Below are positions 51,505 to 61,159 of a stretch of DNA of 64,000 nucleotides, piece after piece (position 1 is the first letter of the stretch; each line of letters starts with the position of its first letter). Source of the DNA: Massilia forsythiae. Its GTDB lineage: Bacteria > Pseudomonadota > Gammaproteobacteria > Burkholderiales > Burkholderiaceae_D. Made by a program: the position numbers and the translations under genes. The stretch lies in assembly GCF_012849555.1 (NCBI RefSeq), contig NZ_CP051685.1, positions 4,340,001 through 4,404,000 on the forward strand, written 5' to 3'. A model generated the notes under the pieces. The model made no database searches and was not told where the DNA came from. It saw nothing but the letters and a program-made list of their open reading frames with translations.

Positions 51505-54417
51505 TCAGAACTTGTAGCGCGCCCCCAGCAGGTATTCGCGCCCAGTGACGTGATTCACCAGAACGCTGTTCCGTGCCCGGCTCACGAACTGGTCGTTCGC
51601 CTCGTTGGTCAAATTGACCCCCTCGAACGTGAATTCCAGCTTGTCGTCCCATTTGTACGACACCGACAAGTCCACGTTGAAGGTCGCATTCTTTCCCTGC
51701 ACATCGTTGTTGTTCTGCGCCGGCACCACTTGCAGGTATCCCGAGCGCGACGCCCCGGTCAGGCGCGCACTGAATTTGCCGTCGTCGTAATAAAACGTGG
51801 TATTCCACGACGTCGGCGACAGATTCACCAGGTCGTCCTGCACGGTCGCGCTGTTGGCCGCCGTCGCCGAAATCAGATACGCGATCTTCGATTTCACCCT
51901 GGTGTAGTTGGCCACCAGCCCGAAGTTCCGGCCCCATGCCGGCAGGAAGGTGAACGGCTGCTGGTAATTCAATTCGAACCCGCGCAATTTGCCGCCCGGC
52001 GTATTGGCGAACGAGGTCACGTCGAACACTTCCGAACCGTTGAAGCTGGACGGCAGCAAGGACAGGGGCAGGCCGGTCTGGTTGAACGGCAGCGTCTGGC
52101 GGATGCCCTGGATATAGCTGTCGATATTCTTCTGGAACAGGCCCAGTCCGAGGAAGGCCTTGTTCTTGAAGTAATACTCGAACGAGGCGTCCAGCGTCTT
52201 GGCGCGGAACGGCGCCAGGGTCGGGTTGCCCGAGTTGATCGTCAGCGTGCCGGAGGTAGCCACGGTGCCGCCCGGGTTCAGGTTGCCCAGCGGCGGGCGC
52301 GACATCACCTTGGCGCCGGCCAGGCGCACCAGGAAGTCGGGCGTCAGGCTGGCGGCCAGGTTGAACGAGGGCAGGAAGTCGTTGTAGGCGTTGGTCGCCG
52401 TCACGGACGTGCCGCCGCCGGTGGCCAGGTAGCCTTGCGCGGTCAGCCTGGTCTTGACGTAGCGCCCGCCGAGGTTGCCGCGCAGCGGCGTGCCGGCCAG
52501 TTCGCTGTCGAAGTCGGCCTGCAGGAACACGCCCTTGTCGTCTTCCTTGACGTTGCGGTTGTTGCCGCGCGCATTGCCGTTGGTGGTCGAGGTCAGCGTG
52601 AAGTCGCCGGGGCCGCCGGCCGGGCCGCTTGTCAAGCAATTGCAGTAGGCGTCGTACAGCCTGGTGATGGCCTGCACGTCCGGGACCAGCCAGCCGGTGA
52701 CGCTGCCGGCCGGCAGGTCGAGGCCGTTGCCGAAGCCGGACAGCAGGCGCGTCACGCTGGCCAGGCTGGTGCCGGCCGGCAGGCTGTAGATCGCTTCGCC
52801 GGACGCGTTCGGGCGGCGCGCCTCGTAGGTCTGGAATTTGTAGGTCTTCAGGTCGGCGCCGCCCTTGAGCGTCCAGGTGTCGCCGGCGCGCCAGGCCAGG
52901 TCGATGTGGGCCACGTCGTTCTGGTTGATCGAGCCTTGCGGGCGGATGCGGATCTCGCTCGGGGTGGCGCTGGTGACGCTGGCGGCGCCGGCCGGCACGC
53001 CGTAGATGCCGAGTGCCCCATTGGTGGCGGCCGGGTCGAACGGGTAGGCGATGACCGGCAGGCGGTCGCTGTTGCGGAAGTCGATCGTGTAGCCGTTGAC
53101 GTTGGGCGCGTCCAGCGTCACCGTGGTCTGGTTGGGGTTCTTGAAGTTCGACCTGGCGCGCCCGAGGCGCAGGTTCAGGTCGAGCGTGTCGCCGAGGCGG
53201 TGCGCCACCGTCAGGGTCGGCTGGGTGAACCTGGTCGACAAGTCGTCGAAGCGGGTCTCGGAGCGGATGTCGACGCCGTTGAAGACGCCGTACAGCAGGC
53301 GGCCTTGCGCGTCGTACTGCGCCTGCGCCACCGAGGTCTGCGGCTTGCCGCCCTGCGAGGCCGAGCGGCTGAACGAGATGGCTTCCAGGTAGCTTTCCTC
53401 GCGCGTGGCCGAGAGGTCGGCGTACAGCATGTCCAGCGAGATGCGCGTGCCGCGCGTCGGCTTCCATTCGAACGAAGCGGTCAGGCCGACGCGGTCCTGG
53501 TCGTGCGTCAGGCGGCCGTAGCGCGGCAGGCGCGGCGTGAAGTTGGCGGCGCTGGAGGCGGCGGTGTAGGCGGCGCTCGCCGCGGCGCTGGCCGGCAGCC
53601 GCGTGGCGGTGGGAAAGCCGGCCACCGGCGCGGCGCAGTTGGCCGAGGTGACGCTGCCGCCGAGCGGGGCGCACCAGCCGCCGGAAGAGGGGCCGTTGTC
53701 CCAGCGGACGGTCGAGAAGCCTTCTTCCAGCACATTACGCTTGGAAAAGGCGCCCGATACCAGGAAGCCCATCGTGTTGTCGTTGAAGGTGTTGGACAGC
53801 AGGAAGGCGGCGCGCGGGTCGGTCTTCTTCGAGATGTCGTTGTAGCGCGCCTTGGCCATGGCGGTGGCGTTGAAGCCGCGCTTGGGCGTGTCGAACGGGC
53901 GCATGGTCTGCAAGTCGACGGTGGCGCCGAGCGAGCCTTCCTCGATCTCGGCCGACGAACTCTTGCGTACCGTGAGGGAGCTGAACAGTTCCGAGGCGAA
54001 CACGTTGAAATCGAAGCCGCGTCCGCGGTTGTTGCCGCCCGAACTGTCGGTGCCGCCGGTGGTCGCCAAGCCCTCGATGCCGTTGATGCGCACGCGCGTA
54101 AAATCGGCGCCGAGGCCGCGCACGGTGATGCTGCGGCCTTCGCCGGCATCGCGGTCGATCGCCACGCCGGGCACGCGCTGCAGCGACTCGGCCAGGTTGG
54201 TGTCCGGGAACTTGCCGATGTCTTCGGCCTTGACGACGTCGACGATGCCGTTTTCCGAGCGCTTGGCGTTGAGCGCACTCTCCAGCGAGGCGCGCAGGCC
54301 GGTCACGACCACGGTCTGGGCGGCGCCCGGCGTGTCCTGCGCCTGGACGGGTAGGCCGATGGCCAGCAGGGCCGAGGCGATGAGGGTGCGCTTGAGCGGA
54401 AGCGGGGAACGATGCAT
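51505..54417 (-). CDS. TonB-dependent receptor (large, TIGR01782-like), second copy
   Basis: From the ATG at 54417 (CAGGAGACC upstream) the protein is 970 residues, with a signal peptide ending GLPVQAQ and a TonB box near QTVVVTGLRASLESAL. The plug contains DTNLAESLQRVPGVAIDRDA and SITVRGLGADFTRVRINGIE, and a barrel with a terminal phenylalanine (LLGARYKF) follows. It resembles receptors often found beside carbohydrate-use genes. It differs in sequence from its neighbour, so it is not a recent duplicate. The gap between the two receptors is 162 nt. In-frame sequence upstream of 54417 is rejected. Confidence 0.92.
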   Translation of the reverse strand: MHRSPLPLKRTLIASALLAIGLPVQAQDTPGAAQTVVVTGLRASLESALNAKRSENGIVDVVKAEDIGKFPDTNLAESLQRVPGVAIDRDAGEGRSITVRGLGADFTRVRINGIEGLATTGGTDSSGGNNRGRGFDFNVFASELFSSLTVRKSSSAEIEEGSLGATVDLQTMRPFDTPKRGFNATAMAKARYNDISKKTDPRAAFLLSNTFNDNTMGFLVSGAFSKRNVLEEGFSTVRWDNGPSSGGWCAPLGGSVTSANCAAPVAGFPTATRLPASAAASAAYTAASSAANFTPRLPRYGRLTHDQDRVGLTASFEWKPTRGTRISLDMLYADLSATREESYLEAISFSRSASQGGKPQTSVAQAQYDAQGRLLYGVFNGVDIRSETRFDDLSTRFTQPTLTVAHRLGDTLDLNLRLGRARSNFKNPNQTTVTLDAPNVNGYTIDFRNSDRLPVIAYPFDPAATNGALGIYGVPAGAASVTSATPSEIRIRPQGSINQNDVAHIDLAWRAGDTWTLKGGADLKTYKFQTYEARRPNASGEAIYSLPAGTSLASVTRLLSGFGNGLDLPAGSVTGWLVPDVQAITRLYDAYCNCLTSGPAGGPGDFTLTSTTNGNARGNNRNVKEDDKGVFLQADFDSELAGTPLRGNLGGRYVKTRLTAQGYLATGGGTSVTATNAYNDFLPSFNLAASLTPDFLVRLAGAKVMSRPPLGNLNPGGTVATSGTLTINSGNPTLAPFRAKTLDASFEYYFKNKAFLGLGLFQKNIDSYIQGIRQTLPFNQTGLPLSLLPSSFNGSEVFDVTSFANTPGGKLRGFELNYQQPFTFLPAWGRNFGLVANYTRVKSKIAYLISATAANSATVQDDLVNLSPTSWNTTFYYDDGKFSARLTGASRSGYLQVVPAQNNNDVQGKNATFNVDLSVSYKWDDKLEFTFEGVNLTNEANDQFVSRARNSVLVNHVTGREYLLGARYKF

Positions 54418-54776
54418 GCGGGTCTCCTGTGGGTTTATGTTGGTAGTGCAGCAATGCAAATAAGCCAACGCCATATTGCTGGAATCCCGCGTAAATACAA
54501 CAATTTTCTGGGAGCGCCGTCGACCGACGTCCGTATGCCGGATGCATATGCAGGCAACCGCATCGTTCGTGGATGGATCGCGTGGCCAAAGCCCCTCATG
54601 TCGGCCCAACTACGGTAAATCTGGTCTGGCCACATGGCGTTGTATTCAGGCCACTTCGGTGCGGTGGTTTGATCGGGTCCCTTGACAAGCGCCAGTCCGA
54701 ACTTCAGCCTTCAAGCTTGCGGCACCGACGACCGAGCCGTTCCCAGCATCCGCTGTCTCCCCAACGAGGATCCACC
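54418..54776. promoter_or_regulatory. Divergent control region between receptor and SBP56 genes
   Basis: This 359-nt spacer holds promoters for both genes. TGGTCTGGCCA at 54622-54632 is one base from the palindrome TGGTCTGACCA, which resembles operators of FadR-type GntR regulators; this is a weak, single-site observation. No other motif is clear. Confidence 0.35.
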
Positions 54777-56183
54777 ATGCTGAACACCCTGCGTCCCGAT
54801 CCCACCTTCCACCCATCGGCGCGCCTGGCGATGGAAGCGCCGGCCGAACTGATCGCCTACACGGTGCTGCTGTCGCCCGACCGCTCCCGTCCAGACGCCC
54901 TGGCCGTGGTCGACGTCGACCCGCAATCCGCGGCCTACGGCACGGTCATCCACCGGCTGGTCATGCCGCACAGCGGCGACGAGTTCCACCATTTCGGCTG
55001 GAATGCCTGCAGCTCGGTGCTCTCGCCCCTGTCCGGGCATGCCTTCCTGCAGCGCCGCTACCTGGTCATTCCCGGCATCCGCTCGTCGCGCATCTACATC
55101 GTGGATACGCAGCCCGACCCGCGCGCGCCCGTGCTGGTCAAGACGATCGAGCCGGACGAGCTGCTGCGCAAGACGGGCTATTCGCGGCCGCACACCGTCC
55201 ACTGCGGTCCGGAAGGGATCTACATCAGCACCCTGGGCGGGGCCGGTCCGGACGGCACGCAGGGGCCGCCGGGCGTGTTCGTGATGGATTGCGAGAACTT
55301 CGAGATACTGGGGCGCTGGGAAATCGAGCGCGGGCCGCAGAAGCTGCACTACGATTTCTGGTGGAACCTGCCGCGCGACTACATGGTGTCGAGCGAATGG
55401 GGCCTGCCGCCGCAGTTCGAGAGCGGCATCGTGGCCGAAGACCTGCTGGCCGGCAAATACGGCCACGCGGTGCATTTCTGGAACCTGCGCGAGCGCCGGC
55501 ACGTGCAGACCATCGACCTGGGCGCCAACCACCAGATGGCGCTGGAGGTGCGGCCGGCGCACGACCCGGCGCGCGAGTACGGGTTCCTGGGCGTGGTCGT
55601 CGATACCGCCAACCTGGAAGGGTCGATCTGGACCTGGTACCGCGAGAACGGCCGCTTCCGGATCAGGAAGAGCGCCACCATACCGGCCGAATCGGCCGAT
55701 GCCGGCCGGCTGCCCGCGCTGCTGAAAGGCTTCGGCGCGGTGCCGCCGCTGGTGACGGACATCGACCTGTCGCTCGACGACCGTTTCCTGTACGTGGCCT
55801 GCTGGGGCACCGGGGAATTGCGCCAGTACGACGTCACCGATCCGATGAAACCGACCCTGGCGGGCAGCGTGCGCGTCGGCGGCATCGCCCGGCGCACGGC
55901 GCATCCGAACGGCCGGACGGTCGGCGGCGGCCCGCAGATGACCGAAATCAGCCGCGACGGCAGGCGCGTGTACTTCACCAACTCGCTCTACAGCAGCTGG
56001 GACGACCAGTTCTATCCGGACGGCGTGCCCGGCGTGCAGCTGATGTGCAAGGTCGGCGCCGGCGGCGGCATCGAGCTGGACCCGGCGTTCTGCGTCGACT
56101 TCGGCCCGCATTACCGCGCGCACCAGATCCGCCTGCAGGGCGGCGATTGCTCGACCGATTCGTTCTGCTATCCGTCCGCTTGA
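54777..56183 (+). CDS. Selenium-binding protein 56 family / methanethiol oxidase
   Basis: The 468-residue protein is a seven-bladed propeller of the SBP56 family, with GWNACSSVLSPLSGH, RPHTVHCGPEGIYIS, HYDFWWNLPRDYMVSSEWGL and a Cys-containing C-terminus GGDCSTDSFCYP. Bacterial members (MtoX) oxidise methanethiol to formaldehyde, H2S and H2O2 with copper. Many MtoX proteins are exported, but this one has no signal peptide. GAGGATC precedes the ATG. The stop overlaps the TTG start of the next gene. A methanethiol oxidase role is plausible but not proven. Confidence 0.88.
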   Translation: MLNTLRPDPTFHPSARLAMEAPAELIAYTVLLSPDRSRPDALAVVDVDPQSAAYGTVIHRLVMPHSGDEFHHFGWNACSSVLSPLSGHAFLQRRYLVIPGIRSSRIYIVDTQPDPRAPVLVKTIEPDELLRKTGYSRPHTVHCGPEGIYISTLGGAGPDGTQGPPGVFVMDCENFEILGRWEIERGPQKLHYDFWWNLPRDYMVSSEWGLPPQFESGIVAEDLLAGKYGHAVHFWNLRERRHVQTIDLGANHQMALEVRPAHDPAREYGFLGVVVDTANLEGSIWTWYRENGRFRIRKSATIPAESADAGRLPALLKGFGAVPPLVTDIDLSLDDRFLYVACWGTGELRQYDVTDPMKPTLAGSVRVGGIARRTAHPNGRTVGGGPQMTEISRDGRRVYFTNSLYSSWDDQFYPDGVPGVQLMCKVGAGGGIELDPAFCVDFGPHYRAHQIRLQGGDCSTDSFCYPSA

Positions 56184-56857
56184 ACACGGCCGCGCTCTGG
56201 CTGGCGGTGGTGGGCCTGGGGCTGTACCACGGCCTCAATCCGGCGATGGGCTGGCCGCTGGCGGTGGCCAACGGCATGGCCGAGCGGCGCGCCGGTGCGG
56301 TGTTCGCCACCGTGCTGCCGCTGGGCGGCGGCCACGCCATGGCGATCGCCGTCGCGCTGGCGCCGTTCGCCTGGCTGGGCTGGTACCTGGAATGGAGCCG
56401 CGCCATCCGCACCGGCGCGGGCGCGCTGGTGCTGCTGTTCGGCCTTTACAAGCTGGCCAGGCCGCGCCACCCGCGCATGCTGGCGCGCATTCCTCCGGGC
56501 CGGCTGGCCTGGTGGTCGTTCCTGATGGCCACCGCGCACGGCGCGGGATTGATGCTGGTACCGTTCATGCTGGGCCTGTGCGCCGCACCGGCGCCCGGCA
56601 TGGCGGCCGGTGCCGGGGCTGCAGCGACGGGCCACGCCGGGTTGATGGGCCAACTGGCGCGCGCGAACCTGGACACGGCGCTGCTGGTCACGGCGGTGCA
56701 CGCGCTGGCCAGCATGCTGGCCGGCCTCGGCATGGCCTGGCTCGTGTATCGCCATCTCGGGCTGCGCTTCCTGCGCCGCACGTGGTTCGACCTCGATGCC
56801 GTCTGGGGCGCCAGCCTGGCGCTGGCCGGCGCGGCCGGGATCGCGCTGGCCTGGTAG
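56180..56857 (+). CDS. Polytopic membrane protein coupled to SBP56
   Basis: A TTG at 56180 overlaps the SBP56 stop codon (TTGA), giving 225 residues with about six membrane helices. His/Gly motifs line several helices: GLYHGLNPAMGWPLA, GGGHAMAIAVALAP and MATAHGAGLMLVPFMLG. These recall the NicO/cation-exporter pattern of membrane histidines, so metal transport for the copper-dependent partner is a possibility; this is inference only. The start could also be an internal GTG near 56207. I do not recognise a named family. Confidence 0.7.
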   Translation: MNTAALWLAVVGLGLYHGLNPAMGWPLAVANGMAERRAGAVFATVLPLGGGHAMAIAVALAPFAWLGWYLEWSRAIRTGAGALVLLFGLYKLARPRHPRMLARIPPGRLAWWSFLMATAHGAGLMLVPFMLGLCAAPAPGMAAGAGAAATGHAGLMGQLARANLDTALLVTAVHALASMLAGLGMAWLVYRHLGLRFLRRTWFDLDAVWGASLALAGAAGIALAW

Positions 56858-56955
56858 CCGGGCAGCGGCAGCGGCGGCGGCCCGGCTCACCAATCGCGCT
56901 CCGCGCCGGCGGCGTCCGCGCTACAGTCTCGTCCAGCACAACGAGGAGGAACAGC

Positions 56956-58056
56956 ATGGCGAACCGAATCGATATTGCAGCGCCCGCATGGGCCATCGCA
57001 GGGATAGCGGTGCTGGCGCTGGCCGCGTGCGGCAGCGGGTCGGACACGGCCGGCCCCGTCGCCAGCGCGCCGGCCGCGCCGGTGTCGCCGGGCACGCCGG
57101 CGGCGCCCGCCGCACCCAGGATCATCGCCAGCTCGCTGAAGGCGCCCTGGTCGATCGCCTTCCAGGGCGGCACCGCGCTGGTGAGCGAGCGCGATTCGGC
57201 GCGCATCCTCGCGTTCGACAGCGCCAACAAACCGTCCGAGATCGCGCGCATCGCCGGCGTGAACGGCAGCGGCGAGGGCGGCCTGCTGGGGATCGCGGTG
57301 CGCGACGGCTACCTGTATGCCTATTTCACCGCCGGTACGGTCAACCGCATCGAACGCTACCGGCTCGACGGCACGGCGCCGGCGCTGCGCCTCGGTCCGG
57401 CCGAGACCGTCCTCGACGGCATTCCGGCGGCCGGCATCCACAACGGCGGGCGCCTGGCGTTCGGTCCGGACGGCATGTTGTACGCCACCGCCGGCGACGC
57501 CGGCAACAGCGCGCGGGCGCAGGACCTGGCTTCATTGGGCGGCAAGATCCTGCGCCTGCGGCCGCAGGGCGGCGTACCGGCCGACAATCCCTTTCCCGGA
57601 TCGTATGTCTACAGCTACGGCCACCGCAATCCGCAGGGACTGGCATGGGGCGCCGACGGCACCATGTACGCGTCCGAATTCGGCCAGAACACCTGGGACG
57701 AGCTGAACGTGATCAAGGCGGGCGGCAACTACGGCTGGCCGACCGTGGAGGGCAGGGCGGGCGACAGCCGCTTCATCGACCCGGTGCAGCAGTGGGCGAC
57801 CGCGGACGCCAGCCCGAGCGGGATGACCTACAGCCAGGGCAACCTGTACATCGCCAACCTGCGCGGCCAGCGCCTGCGCCAGATTCCGGTGACCGCCCTG
57901 GGCAGCGCCACCGAACGCTATGTCGGGCAATATGGTCGTTTGCGCGACGTCGCCGTGGCGCCCGACGGCACCCTGTGGATGTTGACGAACAATACCGATG
58001 GGCGCGGTACGCCGGGGCCGGACGACGACCGCATCGTCGCCGTCCCTGCGCTGTAA
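56956..58056 (+). CDS. PQQ-dependent sugar dehydrogenase, lipoprotein
   Basis: The 366-residue protein has a lipoprotein signal with lipobox LAAC (cysteine near residue 25), an Ala/Pro linker, and a six-bladed propeller of the soluble glucose/aldose sugar dehydrogenase family (Asd/YliI type). Motifs include LKAPWSIAFQGG, GEGGLLGIAV, HNGGRLAFGPDGMLYATAGD and YSYGHRNPQGLAWG, which carry the quinone and calcium ligands and the catalytic His. It should oxidise aldoses on the periplasmic side. GAGGAGGAAC precedes the ATG. Confidence 0.9.
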   Translation: MANRIDIAAPAWAIAGIAVLALAACGSGSDTAGPVASAPAAPVSPGTPAAPAAPRIIASSLKAPWSIAFQGGTALVSERDSARILAFDSANKPSEIARIAGVNGSGEGGLLGIAVRDGYLYAYFTAGTVNRIERYRLDGTAPALRLGPAETVLDGIPAAGIHNGGRLAFGPDGMLYATAGDAGNSARAQDLASLGGKILRLRPQGGVPADNPFPGSYVYSYGHRNPQGLAWGADGTMYASEFGQNTWDELNVIKAGGNYGWPTVEGRAGDSRFIDPVQQWATADASPSGMTYSQGNLYIANLRGQRLRQIPVTALGSATERYVGQYGRLRDVAVAPDGTLWMLTNNTDGRGTPGPDDDRIVAVPAL

Positions 58057-58105
58057 GTGCGTTGTAACCGCCCGTTGCAACGGAGCGCCGCTGCCAGGAA
58101 ACGAT

Positions 58106-58282
58106 TTACTTGCCGAAGCGACGCTTCCTGGACGCGTACATCAGGCCCAGGCCGCCGAGCAGCATCGCGGCGGTGGCCGGCTCCGGCACCTCGCCCGGAT
58201 CGGTCGGGCCGGGCCCGGCGTCCACGTTCGAGATCGTCAGGGTGTATCTTCCGGTGCCCAGGTACTCGGTCAGATCAATAAA
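58106..58282 (-). pseudogene. 3' remnant of a PEP-CTERM protein gene
   Basis: The minus strand encodes FIDLTEYLGTGRYTLTISN, then GEVPEPATAAMLLGGLGLMY and ASRKRRFGK before a TAA stop. VPEP, a hydrophobic helix and an Arg-rich tail are exactly the PEP-CTERM sorting signal handled by exosortase. A TGA at 58283-58285 blocks the frame and no start is present, so the body of the gene is gone. It shows the organism uses, or used, the exosortase system. Confidence 0.8.
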
Positions 58283-58477
58283 TCACGCGGTCGGTGGAAG
58301 GAAGCTGGTAGCGAAACAGGGCGGCGCAGGCGATGACGACGAGATGGCGGCAACCGATGGCGCAGGAAATCGTCAAATTTAATGTTGTCGCAGAAATATT
58401 TCTATGGCAAGGTTATAGGCGTGCCGGGAGCGATCCTCCTGGCATACCCACGCATTCCATAGAAACGGAGCACCTCC

Positions 58478-61027
58478 ATGCAGGCAAAACACCTGTTATC
58501 CGGCCTCGTGAGCGCCACGCTCGCCGCCGGCATGACACCGATCTCGGCCGCCAGCGCGGCGCCGGCAGCGTCCACCACCGCCGCTACCGCCGCTACAGGC
58601 AGCGCCTACAACCAGCCGCCCAGGGAAATCCTCGACGTCATGCGCGCGCCGCCGCCGCCGGTGCCGTCGCTCAGCCCCACGCGCGACCGCCTGATGCTGG
58701 TCACCATGGAGGAGTACCCGTCGATCGCCAAGGTCGCCACGCCCTTCCTGCGCCTGGCCGGCGTGCGCATCGAGCCGGGCAACCGCAGCCAGCACGACAC
58801 GCCGGGCGGCTACGGCATCCCGCCCTGCGTCGGCGCGATCGACCTGGTGACGGTGGCCGACGGCAGGCAGACCGCGGTCAAGCTGCCGGCCGGCGCCTGC
58901 CCGCGCCGCCCGGTGTGGAGCGCGGACGGCCAGCGCTTCGCGTTCGAGAACATCACCGCGCAGGCGGTGGAATTGTGGGTCGGCGACGCGCGTACCGGTG
59001 CCGTGCGCCGCTTGGCCGGCGTGCGCCTGAACCAGATGTTCGGCGACCAGGTGCAATGGATGCCGGACCAGAAGACGCTGCTGGTCAAGCTGGTGTCCGG
59101 GCAGACGGCGCCGCCCGAAGCGCCTGCGGGTTCGGACGGTCCGGGCATCCAGGAATCGCTGGGCGCCACCGGCCAGAGCAGCACCTACGAAAACCGCGAC
59201 ACCCTGCGCAACCGCCACGACGAACAGCTGTTCGACTACTACGGCAGCTCGCAGCTGGCGCTGGTGGATGCCGCCAGCGGCAAGATCACGCCGGTCGGCA
59301 AGCCCGGCCTGTACGAGGCGCTGGACGTGGCGCCGGACGGCCGCCACGCGGTCGTGACCGAGATCCGCACGCCGTATTCCTACGTCACCACCTTCGACCG
59401 CTTCCCCAAGCAGATCGACATCTGGGACCTGTCGAAGCATGGCGCCAAGGGAAGCAACCCGGTGGTGCGCCAGATCGCGTCGCTGCCGCTGGCCGACCGC
59501 GTGCCGAACCGCGGCGTGCCGGTCGGCCCGCGCGGCTTCACCTGGCGTCCGACCGAAGCAGCAACGCTGGTGTGGGCCGAGGCGCTGGACGGCGGCAACC
59601 CCAACGTCCAGGCCGCGGAGCGCGACAAACTGATGCTGCTGAAAGCGCCGTTCAGCGCGGAGCCGAAGGAAATCGTGCGCACCGGCCAGCGCTACGCCGG
59701 CCTGCTGTGGAGCGAGCAGCCGGGCACGGCGCTGTTGAGCGACTACGACGTCAACCGCAAGTGGCGCCGCACCTGGCAGATCGATGTCGATAGCGCGCAA
59801 GCATCGCGCCGCCTGCTGTGGGACATGTCGAGCGACGAGAAGTACGCCGACCCGGGCGTGCCGGTGCGCCGCATCCTGGCCAACGGCTTCCCGGTGATCC
59901 GCCAGCAGGGCGACACCATCTACCTGTCCGGCACCGGATCGTCCACCGATGGCGACCGTCCGTTCCTCGACAGGTTCGACCTCAAGACGCAGACGGCCCA
60001 GCGCCTGTTCCGCAGCAGCAAGACCTCGTATGAACAGTTCATCGGTTTCGCGGGCGACGATACCGGCCGCCTGCTGACCTGGTACCAGTCGGCCGCGGAA
60101 ACGCCGAACGCCTTCGTGCGGACCCTGGGCGCCGCCACGGCCGCGGCGCCGGGCGAGCCGGCGGTCGCGTCGTCCGCCGCGGCGCTGACCCACCTGACCG
60201 ATCCGGTGCCGCAGGTACGCGAGATCAAGAAGCGCCTGGTGACCTACAAGCGCGCCGACGGCGTGCCGCTGTCGTTCACGCTGTACACGCCGCCCGGCTA
60301 CAAGGAAGGCACGCGCCTGCCGACCATCCTGAACGCCTATCCGATGGATTTCGCGGACGCCTCCAAGGCCGGCCAGACCACCGGCTCGCAGGCGACCTTC
60401 ACGCGCCTGCGCCAGTACCGGCTGCTGCTGCTGTCCGGCTACGCCATCATCGACAGCGCCGCCTTCCCGATCGTCGGCGATCCGCGCAAGGCCTACGACA
60501 CCTACACCGAGCAGCTGGTGGCGGATGCGCAGGCCGCGGTGGACGAAGCGGTGCGCCTGGGCGTGACCGACCCGGACCGCGTCGGCGTGACCGGCCACAG
60601 CCACGGCGCGCTGATGACCGCCAACCTGCTGGCGCACTCGACCCTGTTCCGCGCCGGCGCCGCCACCAGCGGTTCGTACAACAAGTCGCTGACGCCGTTC
60701 GGCTTCCAGAACGAGCGCCGCTCGGTGTGGGAAGCGCCGGACGTGTACACCAAGGCCTCGACCTTCTTCTACGCCGACAAGCTCAAGACGCCGCTGCTGC
60801 TGGTGCACGGCGGCGACGACGCCAATCCCGGCACCACGCCGCTGCAATCGACCAAGCTGTACGAGGCGATCCGCGGCAACGGCGGCACCACGCGCCTGGT
60901 GATGCTGCCGTACGAGCCGCACTGGTACGCGGCGCGCGAGTCGAACGAGCAGCTGGTGTACGAAATGCTGCGCTGGTTCGACAAGTACGTGAAGGATGCG
61001 GCGCCGGCCGGCGGCGCGGCACCGTAG
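58478..61027 (+). CDS. S9-family (prolyl oligopeptidase-like) secreted peptidase
   Basis: The 849-residue protein has a signal peptide (MQAKHLLSGLVSATLAAGMT, ending near SAASAA), a beta-propeller (about 75-580) and a C-terminal alpha/beta-hydrolase domain (about 590-840). Catalytic Ser708 lies in GHSHGALM, with the Asp in HGGDDANPG and the His in YEPHWYAARES. It resembles the glutamyl-endopeptidase-like S9 group with WD40-like domains. It would cleave peptides in the periplasm or outside. The stop codon TAG lies within repeat copy D. Confidence 0.9.
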   Translation: MQAKHLLSGLVSATLAAGMTPISAASAAPAASTTAATAATGSAYNQPPREILDVMRAPPPPVPSLSPTRDRLMLVTMEEYPSIAKVATPFLRLAGVRIEPGNRSQHDTPGGYGIPPCVGAIDLVTVADGRQTAVKLPAGACPRRPVWSADGQRFAFENITAQAVELWVGDARTGAVRRLAGVRLNQMFGDQVQWMPDQKTLLVKLVSGQTAPPEAPAGSDGPGIQESLGATGQSSTYENRDTLRNRHDEQLFDYYGSSQLALVDAASGKITPVGKPGLYEALDVAPDGRHAVVTEIRTPYSYVTTFDRFPKQIDIWDLSKHGAKGSNPVVRQIASLPLADRVPNRGVPVGPRGFTWRPTEAATLVWAEALDGGNPNVQAAERDKLMLLKAPFSAEPKEIVRTGQRYAGLLWSEQPGTALLSDYDVNRKWRRTWQIDVDSAQASRRLLWDMSSDEKYADPGVPVRRILANGFPVIRQQGDTIYLSGTGSSTDGDRPFLDRFDLKTQTAQRLFRSSKTSYEQFIGFAGDDTGRLLTWYQSAAETPNAFVRTLGAATAAAPGEPAVASSAAALTHLTDPVPQVREIKKRLVTYKRADGVPLSFTLYTPPGYKEGTRLPTILNAYPMDFADASKAGQTTGSQATFTRLRQYRLLLLSGYAIIDSAAFPIVGDPRKAYDTYTEQLVADAQAAVDEAVRLGVTDPDRVGVTGHSHGALMTANLLAHSTLFRAGAATSGSYNKSLTPFGFQNERRSVWEAPDVYTKASTFFYADKLKTPLLLVHGGDDANPGTTPLQSTKLYEAIRGNGGTTRLVMLPYEPHWYAARESNEQLVYEMLRWFDKYVKDAAPAGGAAP

Positions 61028-61125
61028 GGTGAACGGGTTTCCCGTCCACGCGTTCAATTAGAGCGTGCGTCGCCAAGGTGCCGCTGATGCTCGAACGCGT
61101 GGACGGCGTAGCCGTCCACCCTACG
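61023..61125. repeat. Dispersed palindromic repeat, doublet copy D
   Basis: Unit one at 61023-61056 runs from CGTAGGGTGAACGGG to CCGTCCACGCGTTCA; unit two at 61091-61125 runs from TCGAACGCGTGGACGGC to GCCGTCCACCCTACG in the opposite direction, with a 34-nt spacer. The doublet overlaps the stop of the S9 peptidase and separates it from convergent gudD. Confidence 0.8.
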
Positions 61126-61159
61126 TTCGCGTTCCGATCGTCGACCGGGGACGGCCGGT

